Shown one piece after another: positions 43,730-55,968 of a DNA stretch of 64,000 bases. Origin of the DNA: Gamarada debralockiae (Eukaryota > Ascomycota > Leotiomycetes > Helotiales > Hyphodiscaceae); NCBI GenBank assembly GCA_002803225.1, contig NXFV01000911.1:117817-181816 (forward strand). The letters run 5' to 3'. Made by a program: the position numbers and the translations under genes. The notes under the pieces were generated by a model, which was not told where the DNA came from, did no database searches, and worked only from the letters and a program-made list of their open reading frames with translations. Numbering within the stretch: position 1 is the first letter of the stretch; each line of letters opens with the position of its first letter.

Positions 43730-45736
43730 TCACTCCCCAGCAGCAAAATCCTCTTTTATCCAATCGGCCACTCTCTCCGCCAATCCGAAGACAGTTGCCC
43801 CAGGATGACCTGGGAGCGAAAACGGAAACGCGCTGGCATCGACTACCCGTAGACCCGAAACGCCAATAACTCGAGCACGGGAATCGACAACAGCATTGGT
43901 ATCATTGATCATCCCCATGGCACAAGTAGCCGTCGCTTCCCAGATCGGCATAACCTGATTAATGACATGATTCCGTATCGCCTCGTCGTCGTTGTCCGGA
44001 ACGAGGTCATATCCCGGCCAGTACTCCTTCCCAATTAAAGCCTCCTTTATTTCTGGCCTTGTCCACGCCTCCCGTCCTCGCTTGAATGCGAGTGTGAGCA
44101 ATTCAATGTCACGCTCGTCGTTCAAGTAACCTATGTCGACGACGGGCAAGTCGACGTTGCTTGCCGAACGAAGTGAGACGCTGCCACGGGATAATGGGCT
44201 GGAGAGAGAGCAAGCGAGGGAGCCGTAATTCGGTGAAACCGTCGTGCCAATAGGTGGTTTTGATTCTATCGTGCGGAATATGAGAAGGTCGCTGTTGACT
44301 GGGAGATACTGAAAAACTGGCCAGTCCGCTGGGTATTGAGCGAGGGCCTGCTGAGTGCTTGCTGAGAGGGAGGAATTGAACGCAGCTGGTACGCCCTCAA
44401 AGACGGCGAGATCGAGTGCGTCAGTGAGGACACCAAGGCCCTGTGGAAACAATGTGTTGTTGACATAATCGGAGAACTGCGTGTTGAATATCTGGCTGGT
44501 GGTGTTGAAATTGACCTCGTATGTGATGCCTACGAACGATTGATCCTGTAAGTTCTGTCCTACACCTGGTCTATCAGCTATCACAGGAATACTGAAATTC
44601 ATCAGGGTAGCAGCGGGTCCAATGCCGGAGACCATCAATAGCTGTGGTGATCGAAACACTCCTGCACAGGAGATGACCTCCTTTGCAGCCTGCAGCTTGA
44701 ACGTCTGATTGTTGATATCATTCGCCATGATCCCCGTGGCCACCTTGTTGTCGAACATAACTTGAATGGCTTGAGTATAACCAAAGACAACCAGGTTGGT
44801 CCGATTTCGAGCGACCTCAAACATCGCATCCGCGTATGAACGATGCATATCAGGCGGATTGACATTCAAGGTCATGTACTGTACTCCACTGAGCGTGCCA
44901 CTGCTGAATCCGGTTGCAGGTTTCACGCCCAATGCCTGCCATGCTATCTTCATCCAAGTGGCTAGGGGTGAAACAAAATTGGCGAAGCTGACTTGCAACG
45001 GACCCCCATTTGGCAAGTAGGCTTTGGTATCGAACATAATGTCGCTCGTATTGGCTCCTCTGAGAGTGACATTTGGCGGAGTGAACTGCACCGACTTTTG
45101 GAGGTATGGGAGGAAGTTGTCCCATGTATACGACTGGTCGCCAACTGTATCAGCCCATTTTTGATATGCTCCTTTTGAAGCCCTGCTGTAGCTGCAAAGA
45201 GAGGAGTCAGCACCCCCTTCTCTCCAAAACGCACTGCTGATTTATTCCACTTACGCAGAGAATCCTCTGGCACTCGAACCTCCCAGCATTTTGCCCTGAG
45301 GGTAGTGCTGTCGATATCCATTCGCCTTGATCGGCTCAGTGATGTCGATATAGTCGATGCCCGGCAGCAAAGCTGGATTTGTTGGGTCGACGAACGTGGA
45401 AGTGGCTAGTTCACCTAGTTGGTATGTGAGATAAGATGTGGAGAGCGTTCCCTTTTCAACTACCGCAACCCGGATATTTGGGTCTTCTGTCAGGCGCATA
45501 GCAAGCGTTAGCCCACCCGGTCCAGCACCAACGATGACGTAGTCGTATGTCGTTGCGACACCAGTCTTCGTTATATTTGCAACGGTAATGCCTTCGATGA
45601 GTGCATCTTTGTAGGTACCCCAGAGGCTACCTGCTCTGTTACCCGCCGCCCGAGTAGTATGTTGTGGACGGCTTTGAACGATGGCTGAGAGGAGTAATAT
45701 CGCTAGGATAATGAAGTTCGATATTTGGAGATTCAT
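43730..45736 (-). CDS. Secreted GMC-family FAD oxidoreductase (AA3-like)
   Basis: Exons 45255..45736 and 43730..45191 (63-bp intron) give 647 residues. A signal peptide (MNLQISNFIILAILLLSAIVQS) leads into the FAD site YDYVIVGAGPGGLTLAMRL and the GMC signatures GKMLGGSSARGFSAYSR and GVFRSPQLLMVSGIGP. The C-terminal active-site stretch ends FPFSLPGHPGATVFGLAERVADWI, with the conserved second His/flavin region intact. The other expected motif, normally W-H-A-(S/T)-x-T-C-x-M-G, reads WEATATCAMG with Glu instead of His, which may alter substrate handling. Family members oxidise alcohols, sugars or aryl alcohols, making hydrogen peroxide or reducing quinones. The laccase gene starts 1.08 kb away on the other strand. 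It looks functional. Confidence 0.9.
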
Positions 45737-46812
45737 CTTAAGATGAGCTTTGAGTGTGCAAATTATGTGCTACTGTAAAATAACAAGCGACGAGGTATAT
45801 AAAAGGGGAAAGGGAGCTGGAATCACGGGATGGGACATCGCCTTTCTGGATAGATGGCACTTTATCAATTTCATCCTTGTATCGACGTACGGACCAAATA
45901 TTGCTTGCGAGTTCACCCCGTGACAAGTTGAAACGGAAATCTGAAAGCGCGGAATGAAGTCGATGTGCAAGTTAGGGCACGTAGCAAATGATTGCAGTTC
46001 AGATCGTGATCAACAATTGACCTCGCCTGGCAAGAACCTGCTGAGGTCTGTGCGATAGATCTCGGCGTCTGAAACATCATCACTAGGCAGTACCGGACGC
46101 CGGGTTACGATGTCCACAGAGTTACAACTTCCAGCATTCCTGGAGTAGGCAAGTCGTTGCGATTAAGCTTCAGAATAAACATATGTCACAATCCAGTGGT
46201 TTGGCGTTGCCTCAGCAAGGTTCTGCGCCATCCCTTCTGTTGCTCAGGCACTGGAACGATGAGTCTGATCTAGCGATTCGCGCAAAACTTAACTAAATTA
46301 AGGTTACAGCATGCACCTCGGCTGATGAAGAAGCTGTTGTTCTTGGCACCATCCCTTCGCATCGGAAATTCGTATCAAAACATCGCATCACCGTCAACGC
46401 CAGATTCAGCGTCTAGGTGTACAAGCAGGGCATGGCCTCAGACACCAATACGATCGTACTCGGGCAAAATTGTTCCAAGATGTCGTCAAGAACTGAAGAG
46501 CTTTATCGATCCAGCTTTGGCACTCAATACCTCGGCTTCGAATGTATCATCTCATGAGTGCGAAATCGCATCGGAGAAGGAAAGAGAGGGATTAACCTTG
46601 AAGCTCATTTCCTCAAAATATTAATCGAATATGAGAAGTACTTGAATCTGAAGTAGACTATGAAGACACAGTGAGTAGTGGGGTTTCCTGAGGATTAAAT
46701 AATTTCTGTTCCCTTTTATTCACTCTTTTCTACGTCCTGTTGTATCGTGGGTTCGTTCTCGCTGCAGGTCAGTAGGTGCCCAAGTTGGCGTTTTGTTCCA
46801 CGGCTCTTCCTA
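45737..46812. promoter_or_regulatory. Shared upstream region of divergent GMC oxidoreductase and laccase genes
   Basis: 1.08 kb between two start codons pointing outward, without a recognised gene. Probably holds both promoters; no specific operator was identified. Confidence 0.5.
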
Positions 46813-49134
46813 ATGAAGTTATCTAATATATTACTGTTTTTGGCGGGGCCTTCTGCCTTGGCACAATTTGTTACGTCCACGAGAGATTCTTCTTCGCAGA
46901 CTATCTCTCTTTCACATACAACCTCGAGCTCACGAGCCATGTCGAGTTCATGTACGGTCTCTACTTTGCACACATCCTCGACGCCACGCGCACTCTCCAC
47001 TTCACGAAAAGTCTCGACGTCACATACAACGTCGAGTTCAAGCAAAAGCCCGAATTTAAGGACGGCCACAACAACAAGACCGAGCCAAACAGGATTCTCT
47101 AATTTGACTTCGGGAGATCCTGCAATTCCCCCGCAGGGTAGCGGAGGTATATGTGGTGGATCTCCCAATGGATGCTGGGGCAATTTCAGTATCTTGACCG
47201 ACTCAGAGACTACATGGCCCAACACGTCAAGGGTTGTCGAGGTAAGAGAACTTGTTCAGGTTCAAATGGGGACCTATTTCACGGCTGACACCTCCCGCCA
47301 TAGTACGATTTCACGTTGACTAATACGACATGTGCTCCCGATGGCATCTCAAAGCCATGTTTGCTTGTCAACAACCAGTTTCCTGGGCCGACAATTGAAG
47401 CTAGTAAGTTCTTTGCTACCCTGGCTGATCTTCTCTTATTTTTTAACAGATTGGGGCGACATGATCAAAGTCAACATCAATAATCAATTGCAGGACAATG
47501 GGTTTGTATTCCGACTTCCGAAATGATCAACCTGACTGACGAATATCACAGTACAAGCTTCCACTGGCATGGTGTTCGTCAGAAAGGAAGCAACCACTTT
47601 GATGGCGTGAATGGACTGACAGAATGTCCTCTTGCTCCAGGTCAGACAAGGACCTATATGTGGCAAGCTACGTCTTATGGAACCTCGTGGTACCACAGTC
47701 ATTCTTCAGCTCAATATGGAGACGGAGTTCTTGGTCCGATAGTCATTCACGGACCTACCAGTGCAGGTTATGATATTGATATGGGGCCAATTACTGTATC
47801 GGAAATGCAAGTATTTTGGAATCCATCCTTTATTCGAAAGCTGACCGGTACAGATATCGTATCAATGGTGGTGGCACCACCCTAGATGCTATCATTAGTA
47901 CGCAGGGTCCTCTTCTTGATGTGGCAGACAACATCCTTTTCAATGGAATGAACGTGAACTCCCAGGGAGGTGGAAAGCGTCTGCAGATGACCTTCGAGCC
48001 CGGAATGAAACATCTGATGCGATTCATCAATGTGGGCGTCGACAACTTCTACAAAGTTGGACTTGGTAAGGCAATCGACCACTCAGTACTTCACACGCTG
48101 ACTAGATTGAATTAGATGGGCATATGATGCAAGTCGTTGCGATTGACCTCCAACCAGTCCAGCCATACTACGCACAGTATATCAGTCTTGGAGTTGGTAT
48201 GTCTATTTATTTGAGAATGTGTTGTTTCATCATTTGACAAGTCAAAGGTCAACGATTCGATGCCATCGTCGCTGCGAATAATACCGTCGACAACTACTGG
48301 TTACGAGCTCTTCCAATGTCCTGCGTAACCAACAACAATGACGGAAAGGGTATCCAGAATGCCATCATCTCATACAAAGGTGCTCGAAATGCACTCCCTA
48401 CCACCACCGCCGCCCCAGTAAAGGATGACTGCCTTGACGAACCAGCAGAGAAAACAATCCCAATTCCCGCCAAGCCAGTAAATATATCGAATTTCGACGT
48501 GCGGCATCTGCCAATCGCCTCGCCGTTCCAAGTCACATCAAACACAGAAGGCCGTGTTTTCCGATGGAGTATAGGAAACACCACCCAAAACGTCAATTGG
48601 GAAAATCCGATATTGCAACGACTTGTACAGGGCAATAGCACGATCACACCAGAAGATAACTTGATTGGGATTGATGAGCGAGATACTTGGGCCTTCTGGT
48701 ATCTTCAGAATAACTTCTATGAACCGCATCCGTAAGTTACTCTTCTACACTATGCATGAATCATACTCACCAGTGACAGGATTCACATGCACGGAAACGA
48801 TCTCCGCATCCTTGCAGCAGGAGATGGTCAGTGGGATGAAGACGTCAGCAAGCTTGAAACTGCAAATCCTACACGTCGCGATACCTTCATGATGAGGGCA
48901 GGAGGCTATGCCATCCTTGCGTTTTACACAGACAACCCGGGAGTGTGGTTGCTTCACTGCCATATTGCCTGGCATGCGAGCGAGGGTCTCTCGACATCTC
49001 TTTTCATTCGCAAAAATGATATCAAGCCTAACTTAGCTGTCGGAAAGAATATTGAGGATGGATGTGCAGCTTGGAATCAGTACCTCAATACTCCTAATGG
49101 GACGCATTATCAGAGAATAGGCTCTGGTGTTTGA
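46813..49134 (+). CDS. Laccase-like multicopper oxidase with Ser/Thr-rich N-terminal extension; one apparent frameshift
   Basis: Seven exons: 46813..47241, 47304..47403, 47450..47501, 47552..48065, 48116..48196, 48248..48731, 48780..49134. A signal peptide (LSNILLFLAGPSALAQF) is followed by about 80 Ser/Thr-rich residues, unusual for a laccase, then three cupredoxin domains. All copper motifs are present: HWHG, HSHSS, PHPIHMHG and HCHIAWHASEGL (with the type 1 Cys). A Leu in the axial position suits a laccase rather than a low-potential oxidase. Exon 4 needs a shift near 47820: the frame ending TVSEMQVFW must move to SILYSKADRYRYRINGG, one base missing, with no intron long enough to explain it. 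The remainder is well preserved. Laccases oxidise phenols with reduction of oxygen to water. Confidence 0.85.
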
Positions 49135-50439
49135 AATTTTATAGCGATGAGAATATTTCTGCCCTTTGCTTCCCTCCCACGTGATCGGAATCTGGGAGGA
49201 AAGAACGTGCTGTTCGCGGCTCGCTGAAAGGATGAAAATTATTGGGGACAGGACCTTTCCAATTTGTCAAATAATCATCCTCTGATCATCATTCCCTTTC
49301 AGTCGCGTCCCCTGCTGAGGACTCGAACACGCGACTTCCGCCCGGGTGCAAAACGGTTGGTCGATTAACAGCGAACCCACCAAAATCAGCTGTTAATAGG
49401 ATATCAGGATAGCATGGAATTTTGACTAAAAAGATCGAGGCGCTTGCATCTGACAACCCTGTTCCAGATAGAATACCACTCGTGATAGGCTTCGCCTCAG
49501 TCCCAACAGCCTTGCGGAAGGGGCGTGCGAATCACCCGGCACGACTTTTCTGAGAGGCTGGTATGCAAAAATGTCGTGCAGCCACTGCATGTGAAACGTG
49601 CGTCTCGCACTTCGTGCAGAGTACGACTGCCTCACCGAGTATTAATTGAGATGGCTGCAGGTTATTTAACATATATACACAAGGATAGAAATAGCGTAGA
49701 GTTGAGGAAGAGTAGGAAAGACTAAGATCAGACTTAAACTCTTCTGGTCGCTTGTCATCACAAAAGGTATCACGGGTATGGAGTCCATACTCCAAAAGAT
49801 GCGAGTTTTGTTAGAGCATGCGCTCTATTCTTTAAGCATAATCTTTAGCTAGCTTCACGGTTTTTGTTTAGGAAGTGTCGACGAAAATTGAAATTGTTGG
49901 GGTGCAGAGAAAACCCAGGACCAGGCTGCCATGCTGCCTCGTAAAAGAGGGTCCAGGCGAGAGAGGTGGTTGGGACTCGTCTTTCGCCTAGCCACTCTTT
50001 GTCTTACAGTAATGGCGGGAGCTGAACAACCTTGAACACACCACACTTTTCATGCATGGCGACGAAATAACACAGTCAGCATATCGCATACGAAGGCAGT
50101 TGCGCCCAGCAATTGGCAAGGCAATAAGGCACGAAATGGCGTCAGAGTGCGCTGGTAGGTTCCAGCCATGAAGACGGTTCCACACTGTGCGAACAAATCA
50201 GGTTCGGCCGTTCACAACACCATCTTCCCAGCCTTGTGAATCGGAAAGAAGCCAACCTCCAGAAATACGAGGCTTGAGGGTTGGCGGTCAAAGATTGCGG
50301 ATGTGAACGATCAGATCATCTCTCACTTGTGACATGACAGGGTCCTTCATGGCGTTGCCTGCCAGCCAGCATTCATTCCCTCTTCAACTTCGACTGATGA
50401 TACAGAAAGCTCCAATCGTGTCTATGTTTGTTCTAACTC
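49135..50439. other. Intergenic, no gene recognised
   Basis: A tRNA-like patch near 49300..49390 (minus strand) does not fold into a cloverleaf. No coding gene is supported. Confidence 0.45.
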
Positions 50440-51732
50440 GTGGCTACAGCTTTCAACCTTTTATCAGACATCGAATTCAGAATGATTTCCGCTCAATTCT
50501 ACGACATGACGTCGCTAATATTTAATTTGTTTGGGAGGCAACCTTGTTTTTCCGCGCTCCCAAACTTGACAGACGAGGCACAGAAGCCTCACCGCGAGCG
50601 AAACCGATTGAAGAAAGAGCCGCCTCTCGAAGCATTTTATTCTTGTGTTGATCTTCTGGACACTACTCGCTCACAATCCTATTTAACTTTGCGTCCCAAT
50701 CACAGCAATGCGACCGTGGAATATCGAGACCATCCTGAACCCCAGCCTCGCCCAGCCTGTCAGCCTTCAATGAAATCGCAACATTCGAACGACTCAATCA
50801 GCTTGTACTCCCAGAATGAGATGAAACATGAAGAGCTCAGAAGAACGAGAGCCAAAACTCCCGTCTTTCGAATTGGACAGCTCGAGAATAAGACATGCCT
50901 CGATATGGGACGAGACCTTGATGCGGCAAGAGTACTTGCCCAGCAGTACCAGGCCGTACTACCATCTCGAGGCGTCACCCCATGTCCCCAAGATACGGCT
51001 TCAAATACCCATCGGAACGGCCTCAGAAGAATCAAATGCCATGATAGTCTTCGCGATATTGTCAAGAGTCGCCCAGTCAATGCGGAATCCCCGGAATTAG
51101 CTGCGCCAGATCTCGTTGGCAACGACTTCCCTAACAAAGCCAGCCCTTCGAACCAAGGGAATCTTCAAAACTTATTTACCGAAAACTTGTTCATCGGTCC
51201 CATGCCTCCAGGATCTGAGTTTCTTTGTGGCTCATTCGAAAGCCGTTCAGACAGAAGGCAGTCATCGGATTCGGAGACCCTTCTTGGATCCGATTCAGAG
51301 ATGTCTCCCAATTCACCATCTTCATGCTCTTTTCCAAACACTGATCTAAATGCAATGAAATTTCTTCAGAACGGCCATATTTCGACGATAGAGGAGGCCC
51401 CGCCAGAGTCAATACCCGCAGACGATATCGGAATGCAATTGTGCCTGGATCTTCTGACAAACGACTTGGCGACAGCACTTTATCGTCAGCATCCTGCGGA
51501 ACCTGGAAACAGAGCATCTGGGCTGCAAATATTGCTCATGATTGAGGCATACGAAGCTTTGCAGCAACGCTTGCGAGAAGAAATGGGCAACTCTCAGGTG
51601 ACAGAGCTATCGGAAGATCACGTGAACGCTGTGCAGAGCACTCTGGATCACTGGCTCAAAGCACTGCGTTCAATTTATGAACATTCCCTATCGCAAACCC
51701 GTGGGAACTTGCGCGAGTCTGCGGCTTTGTGA
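50440..51732 (+). CDS. Conserved-looking hypothetical protein, 430 residues
   Basis: A single long open frame. The true start may be the ATG at 50482 or nearby, since the first residues are not protein-like. Most of the protein is hydrophilic and Ser/Pro/Asn-rich, probably disordered (e.g. DSETLLGSDSEMSPNSPSS). The C-terminal 100 residues form a helical unit: DDIGMQLCLDLLTNDLATALYRQHP, LQILLMIEAYEALQQRLREE, AVQSTLDHWLKALRSIYEH. That unit looks like a conserved domain of fungal regulatory proteins but I cannot name it. No signal peptide or membrane segment, so it is probably nuclear or cytosolic. It is the only intact gene between 49.1 and 55.9 kb. Confidence 0.65.
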   Translation: MATAFNLLSDIEFRMISAQFYDMTSLIFNLFGRQPCFSALPNLTDEAQKPHRERNRLKKEPPLEAFYSCVDLLDTTRSQSYLTLRPNHSNATVEYRDHPEPQPRPACQPSMKSQHSNDSISLYSQNEMKHEELRRTRAKTPVFRIGQLENKTCLDMGRDLDAARVLAQQYQAVLPSRGVTPCPQDTASNTHRNGLRRIKCHDSLRDIVKSRPVNAESPELAAPDLVGNDFPNKASPSNQGNLQNLFTENLFIGPMPPGSEFLCGSFESRSDRRQSSDSETLLGSDSEMSPNSPSSCSFPNTDLNAMKFLQNGHISTIEEAPPESIPADDIGMQLCLDLLTNDLATALYRQHPAEPGNRASGLQILLMIEAYEALQQRLREEMGNSQVTELSEDHVNAVQSTLDHWLKALRSIYEHSLSQTRGNLRESAAL

Positions 51733-51939
51733 AGGTCTTGCCAGCTTCGAAACTACTTGGACGATCTACCCAGAAATTGTCACATGACGTCACGACCTCA
51801 ATGAGAGCGTTCAGAAATGGGCCTTTTTGAGATTTCCAAGCACCGATACTTATATTGGCTCTCCCATGGACAGGCCGCTGGAATTTTTGTCAGCTTCGGA
51901 GAGACGACAATTCGACGCGGAGAAAAGGGAACAACTTTG

Positions 51940-52230
51940 GAATTCCTGGCAACGCGACTTACGATTATGTGATCGTTGGAGGTGGGACTGCTGGAAGTGA
52001 TGTTGCCCTACGCCTTGTGGAGGATCCAAACATTCACATAGCAGGAGGGCACTCTTGGTGGCTCTTCAGCGCGGAACTACATCGCATATCACAGGTATGT
52101 GAAGTATTGCGAAGAATATATGACGATTTTCTAACTACAGTAGACCCGAATCACGAACTCAATTGTGACCTTCTAACCGGTATACAATGCTATGTACTTG
52201 CACTTCATCAAATTAAGGGAAGTTGATTGA
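51940..52230 (+). pseudogene. N-terminal fragment of a GMC oxidoreductase
   Basis: GNATYDYVIVGGGTAGSDVALRLVEDPNIHIA (51945..52040) is the FAD-binding start of a GMC oxidoreductase. The next part (YIAYHRYVKYCEEYM, DDFLTT) is readable only by changing frame, and the remaining 500 or so residues are absent. It is a relic of a second gene of the type still intact at 43730..45736, but not a close copy of it. Confidence 0.75.
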
Positions 52231-53539
52231 GGGGAAAGACGCGGTGATGGGAGGAAGGAACAGAAGGGGGATATTCATGAGTGCCGCGTATTTGAACTAT
52301 TTGTTAAACTGCTGCAATTCAACTGTTTGCCGAAAAGGTGAGATAGGAGAGAGAGCTCTAGAGCAAGTGGTGTTGGTGCCTCTCTCGACTTCGAGATCGA
52401 CTTTCGAAAACACATTTTTTAGGTCTTCAAACTTCGAACGCAATATATTACCATTCCCATGTGCTGTGAATTGACCACACAACAATCGAGGAGTCAATTG
52501 GGTGAAGACGTTGATATCGGTCCTTGAGCAAAAGGCCTGAAATCCCTCACCAAGCCAACCCGTGGAGTGTCGTCACAAAACCCCTCTTTCTCTCACCTTT
52601 CACCATTCTCGAGTTGATGATGTGGGGAGCAGATAAAGCACCTCGAGCATGCCAAATCTAGGATTGTTCAGTGGGGAAGCTTATCATTTGAGCGCGTAGT
52701 CCGATTCTCCTTGGGCCCAGAAACAAGGTGGAGTCTAACTCTGTGTACGTTAAAGCTTGGGACCGCTGGTGATCTGCCGACGGTAGTTTGAGTTGCTGAG
52801 CTCACTGCGTGAAGGGAAATTGTCATCGTGCATGAGTCCAAATAAGCATATTTGTGGCTTTTGCTGGGCCTCAGAGGGAACCCTGTGAACGATCCAGCCG
52901 TTCGGTTTGAGATTACCAAATGAAGCCATTTTGCGAGCGGGCATCGAGAGGAAGGCATGAAAGGGAAGGAAGTATGAGACTCAAGATTGATTTTTAAGGG
53001 AAGCTCTTCCCTTCCTTGGGCCTCATCTAAAGGATGTGGGAGAATGCACAGCTTCTGCGCACATATAAATAGTCCGTATGACAATCGTATCGCAAAACAC
53101 CTTTATTTGATATGTCGGATTAATCGATCGTGATGGTGTTGCCCGGAGGCATCGTCTCCCATGAGGTCTTAAAAGAATGCGACCGGATCAACCTCGATCC
53201 AAGCTGAGCGAGGTGAGCCTCGGGCGAGATGAATGAAAGGTTCTCGCACGTTTGTATTCATGCTTGAACCCATTACTCCACGTCCATTACGATTTCATTT
53301 AGCTTTACAAAAGAAGGATCTGGATTGAGTTGACAGTTGTAAGAACTCCAGCTGCATAATGCTGCAAACAAGACGAAATAATTGTTTAGAGCAGTTTCAA
53401 CAAACCAATCCAGCGCAAATGGAGTCTCCAGAGGCTCCAAAAACATACCGACGATAGGGTCGACGAAAATTGACTTCCTCCCAGCCTGCGCTCAGAATTG
53501 GATCTCACGACCGTCGAAGGGAAGCCTCAGGGACATGAG
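52231..53539. other. Intergenic, no gene recognised
   Basis: Minus-strand frames at 52668..53084 and 52750..52944 have no recognised features. Confidence 0.4.
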
Positions 53540-55081
53540 CTCCAGATGTCGAAGCTTCATGAAACCGCATTCATTTTCACCATCTGCATGGCACAGATGC
53601 TGGCGCTGTCGGGTTTGGGAATGGCACTGTGTATGTTCTCCCAGGGGATGGTGGCAAGTGATACAGACTTCTGATCATAAGAATCCAGCATTGATATACG
53701 CCATCGGGGATAGCTTTGGAGTGCAGGATCCAGGGAAGTTGAGTGGGTATTTGGCTGCGTTCAGTTTGACTGTAGGGACGTTCATATTACCATCAGGTAA
53801 GTAAAGGCTACCTCTAATCCTTTAAATGAACCTGATTGGTTATGAAAAGGTCGTTTGGGCGACATGTTCAGCCACCAAAAGATCTTCCTGATTGTGACAA
53901 TATTGTACGGCGTCTGGTCTCTGGTATCCGGGTTTTCTGTGTACAGAAAATGTCTCTAGGGCTCCATTCTATTCTCAGTGCCTCGAGAATTCCAGGGAAT
54001 TGGACCTTCGCTCACGGTCCCTAACGCATTGGCTATCCCTGGCCGTAGCTTGAAGGTAAAAGAACTTGGTCTCGCTCTGTTCGGAGCCTCTACACCAGGT
54101 CACTATTTTCTCTAGATTGAGAGACCAAAAGCTGATGTTGAAAATAGGTGGTGCGATATTGGGCGGCCTTTTCAGTGCCATCTTCGGAAAACTGTCGTTT
54201 GGCCATGGACCTTCTGGACGATTGGTATAGTTTGCTTCGCGTATACCGCAACGAGTTTCCTATCATGCCCGTAGACAACCACAATCCTGGCTTAGAGAAA
54301 TCGAAGCCTTCGTTCGACCTTTGCGGGCACGATCACTAGTGTCTCCGAACTCTTGCTCTTCAACTTTGCCTGGAACCAAGTGGCTGTCGTTGGATGGAAT
54401 GTCCCTTACGCCTTTATCCTCCTCATTGTTGGATTTTTCTTCTTCTTGGCCTTCCTATACATCGAAGTCCATGTCTCTGAATATCCAATCGTCCTTATCA
54501 AGTCTCTCTCCAAAGAAGAGACATACGCACTCTCGATCATCGCTTGCGGTTGGGCGTCCTTTGGAATTGGGGTGTATTATCTGTTCCAGCTTTTCCAACA
54601 CATTCGAGGCCACAGTCTCCTGTCCATGGTTGCCCAGCAAAGTCCCGTAGCTGTCAGTGGATTCTGCGCTTCTCTCGTGGTCGGATTCTTTCTCTCGAAA
54701 GTCAAGGTCGCGCATATCATGTTCGCAGAGATGTGTTGCTTCCTCACAGGCCAGATCCTCATCGCCACAGCTCCAGTCTCGCAAACATACTGGGCGCAAA
54801 CTTTTGTATCCGTTCTCATCATGCCCTGGGGTATGGACCTGTCCTTCCCTTGCAGTACCATCATCCTTGGCAATGCCATGCCGCGAGAGCATCAAAGAAT
54901 CGCTGCCTCGCCCATCAACACCGTCGTGGATTATTCGATTTCACTAAGTTTGGGCATTGCTGACACGATTATTCGGTACACGCAAGACCGCGCGAGTGAG
55001 ATTGAGACATATCGTTATTCCTGGTATTTCTCAACTGGGCTCGATGGTCAAGGAATCGCGATCGCGTTGTATTTCTTGTAG
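53540..55081 (+). pseudogene. MFS drug-transporter-like protein (14-helix type), pseudogene
   Basis: The first half is scattered over frames: HETAFIFTICMAQMLALSGLG (about 53560), YAIGDSFGVQDPGKLSGYLAAFSLTVGTFILPSG (about 53700), KIFLIVTILYGVWSLVSG, GIGPSLTVPNALAI, GGAILGGLFSAIFG and FWTIGIVCFAY. The second half is one clean frame (54353..55081) with helices such as YAFILLIVGFFFFLAFLYIEV, ALSIIACGWASFGIGVYYLFQL and ISLSLGIADTIIRY. The conserved DRxGRR-type loop reads GRLGD nearby. At least four frameshifts or stops lie between 53660 and 54330. Such transporters export toxic compounds using the proton gradient; this copy is dead. Confidence 0.82.
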
Positions 55082-55968
55082 TTATCTGTTCGAGGGAAGA
55101 CAGTCAGCTAGAGTCAATTGGAGGCTCATAAATACTGTCCTACGAACCCAAGTTATAGAGATAGTCTTGATCATCCACCATTACGCCAGAATGGCCATCA
55201 AATCACAATGAACATCACAAGGCTGAGGGTCCAAATTTGCGCTGGTAGAAGAATTGGTGGATAGGCTGGTCGCGTTGTCACATCGGCTGTGTCTAATTTG
55301 ACCTATTCTCGCGTTGAAGACTTGTCAATTGGTTGTAGAATTGGGAATTTCTTCATGGAAAGTGTTGCTGATGTCCACGGCTATTTTGGGGCAGGATGAA
55401 GTAAGGAAGTGGAGGGAAGGCTGACAAACGCTGAAACCAGCACAGCCCGCCAAGAAGCGAGGGGCCTGGACACCAAATCTCTGTGCGGATTTCTCGACCT
55501 CTTTTACGAATAAATTCAATACTATGCCATGAGATGGATACAGCAATCTAACTCCTCCAATACTTTCATTTCCACTATCACTTTTATTCTTCTATATTCT
55601 GTGGCCAACTGTTAGTCGCAGGTGGTGGACGTCAGCTGGAATAATTTTGCGAAGTGGAAATTCTTTTCCTATGAAATCCTTCGCAGTCACAGTCACTGGA
55701 ATCCCGTCAGAGGAGGATCACACCTTTCTTAATGATCCAGAAGATGCCATTATAGGGATATTTGAGGCTCTTTTCAAGTGACAGATCCCTCGGGAATGAG
55801 ATGGAATACTCTTCAAGCCGCAGCGGGAGTGAAATACTTCCCCAAGCTATGGAGAAAGATATAAACAGGTCTATGGGTACCTCATTATCCACTCATAATT
55901 ACACCAAAGAAATTCAAAGAAAGGATTTGAAGTCTCATACAGAAGGAGAGTAGCCAAAGCTATTCAAG
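55082..55968. other. Intergenic, no gene recognised
   Basis: Includes the upstream region of the small secreted protein gene; nothing else is supported. Confidence 0.4.

Noticed and set aside
47830..47862. A 30-33 bp intron as an explanation of the laccase frame change
   Set aside because: Too short for a spliceosomal intron here (others are 46-65 bp) and it gives the wrong phase.
49300..49390. tRNA-like patch on the minus strand (GTTCGAGTCC and CTGTTAA loops)
   Set aside because: No acceptor stem, no D arm, and the T stem does not pair; only an 8-bp hairpin fits. Possibly a worn tRNA relic, not a gene.
52668..53084. 138-codon minus-strand frame
   Set aside because: Composition is not protein-like, and a competing frame overlaps it on the same strand. 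Nothing recognisable.
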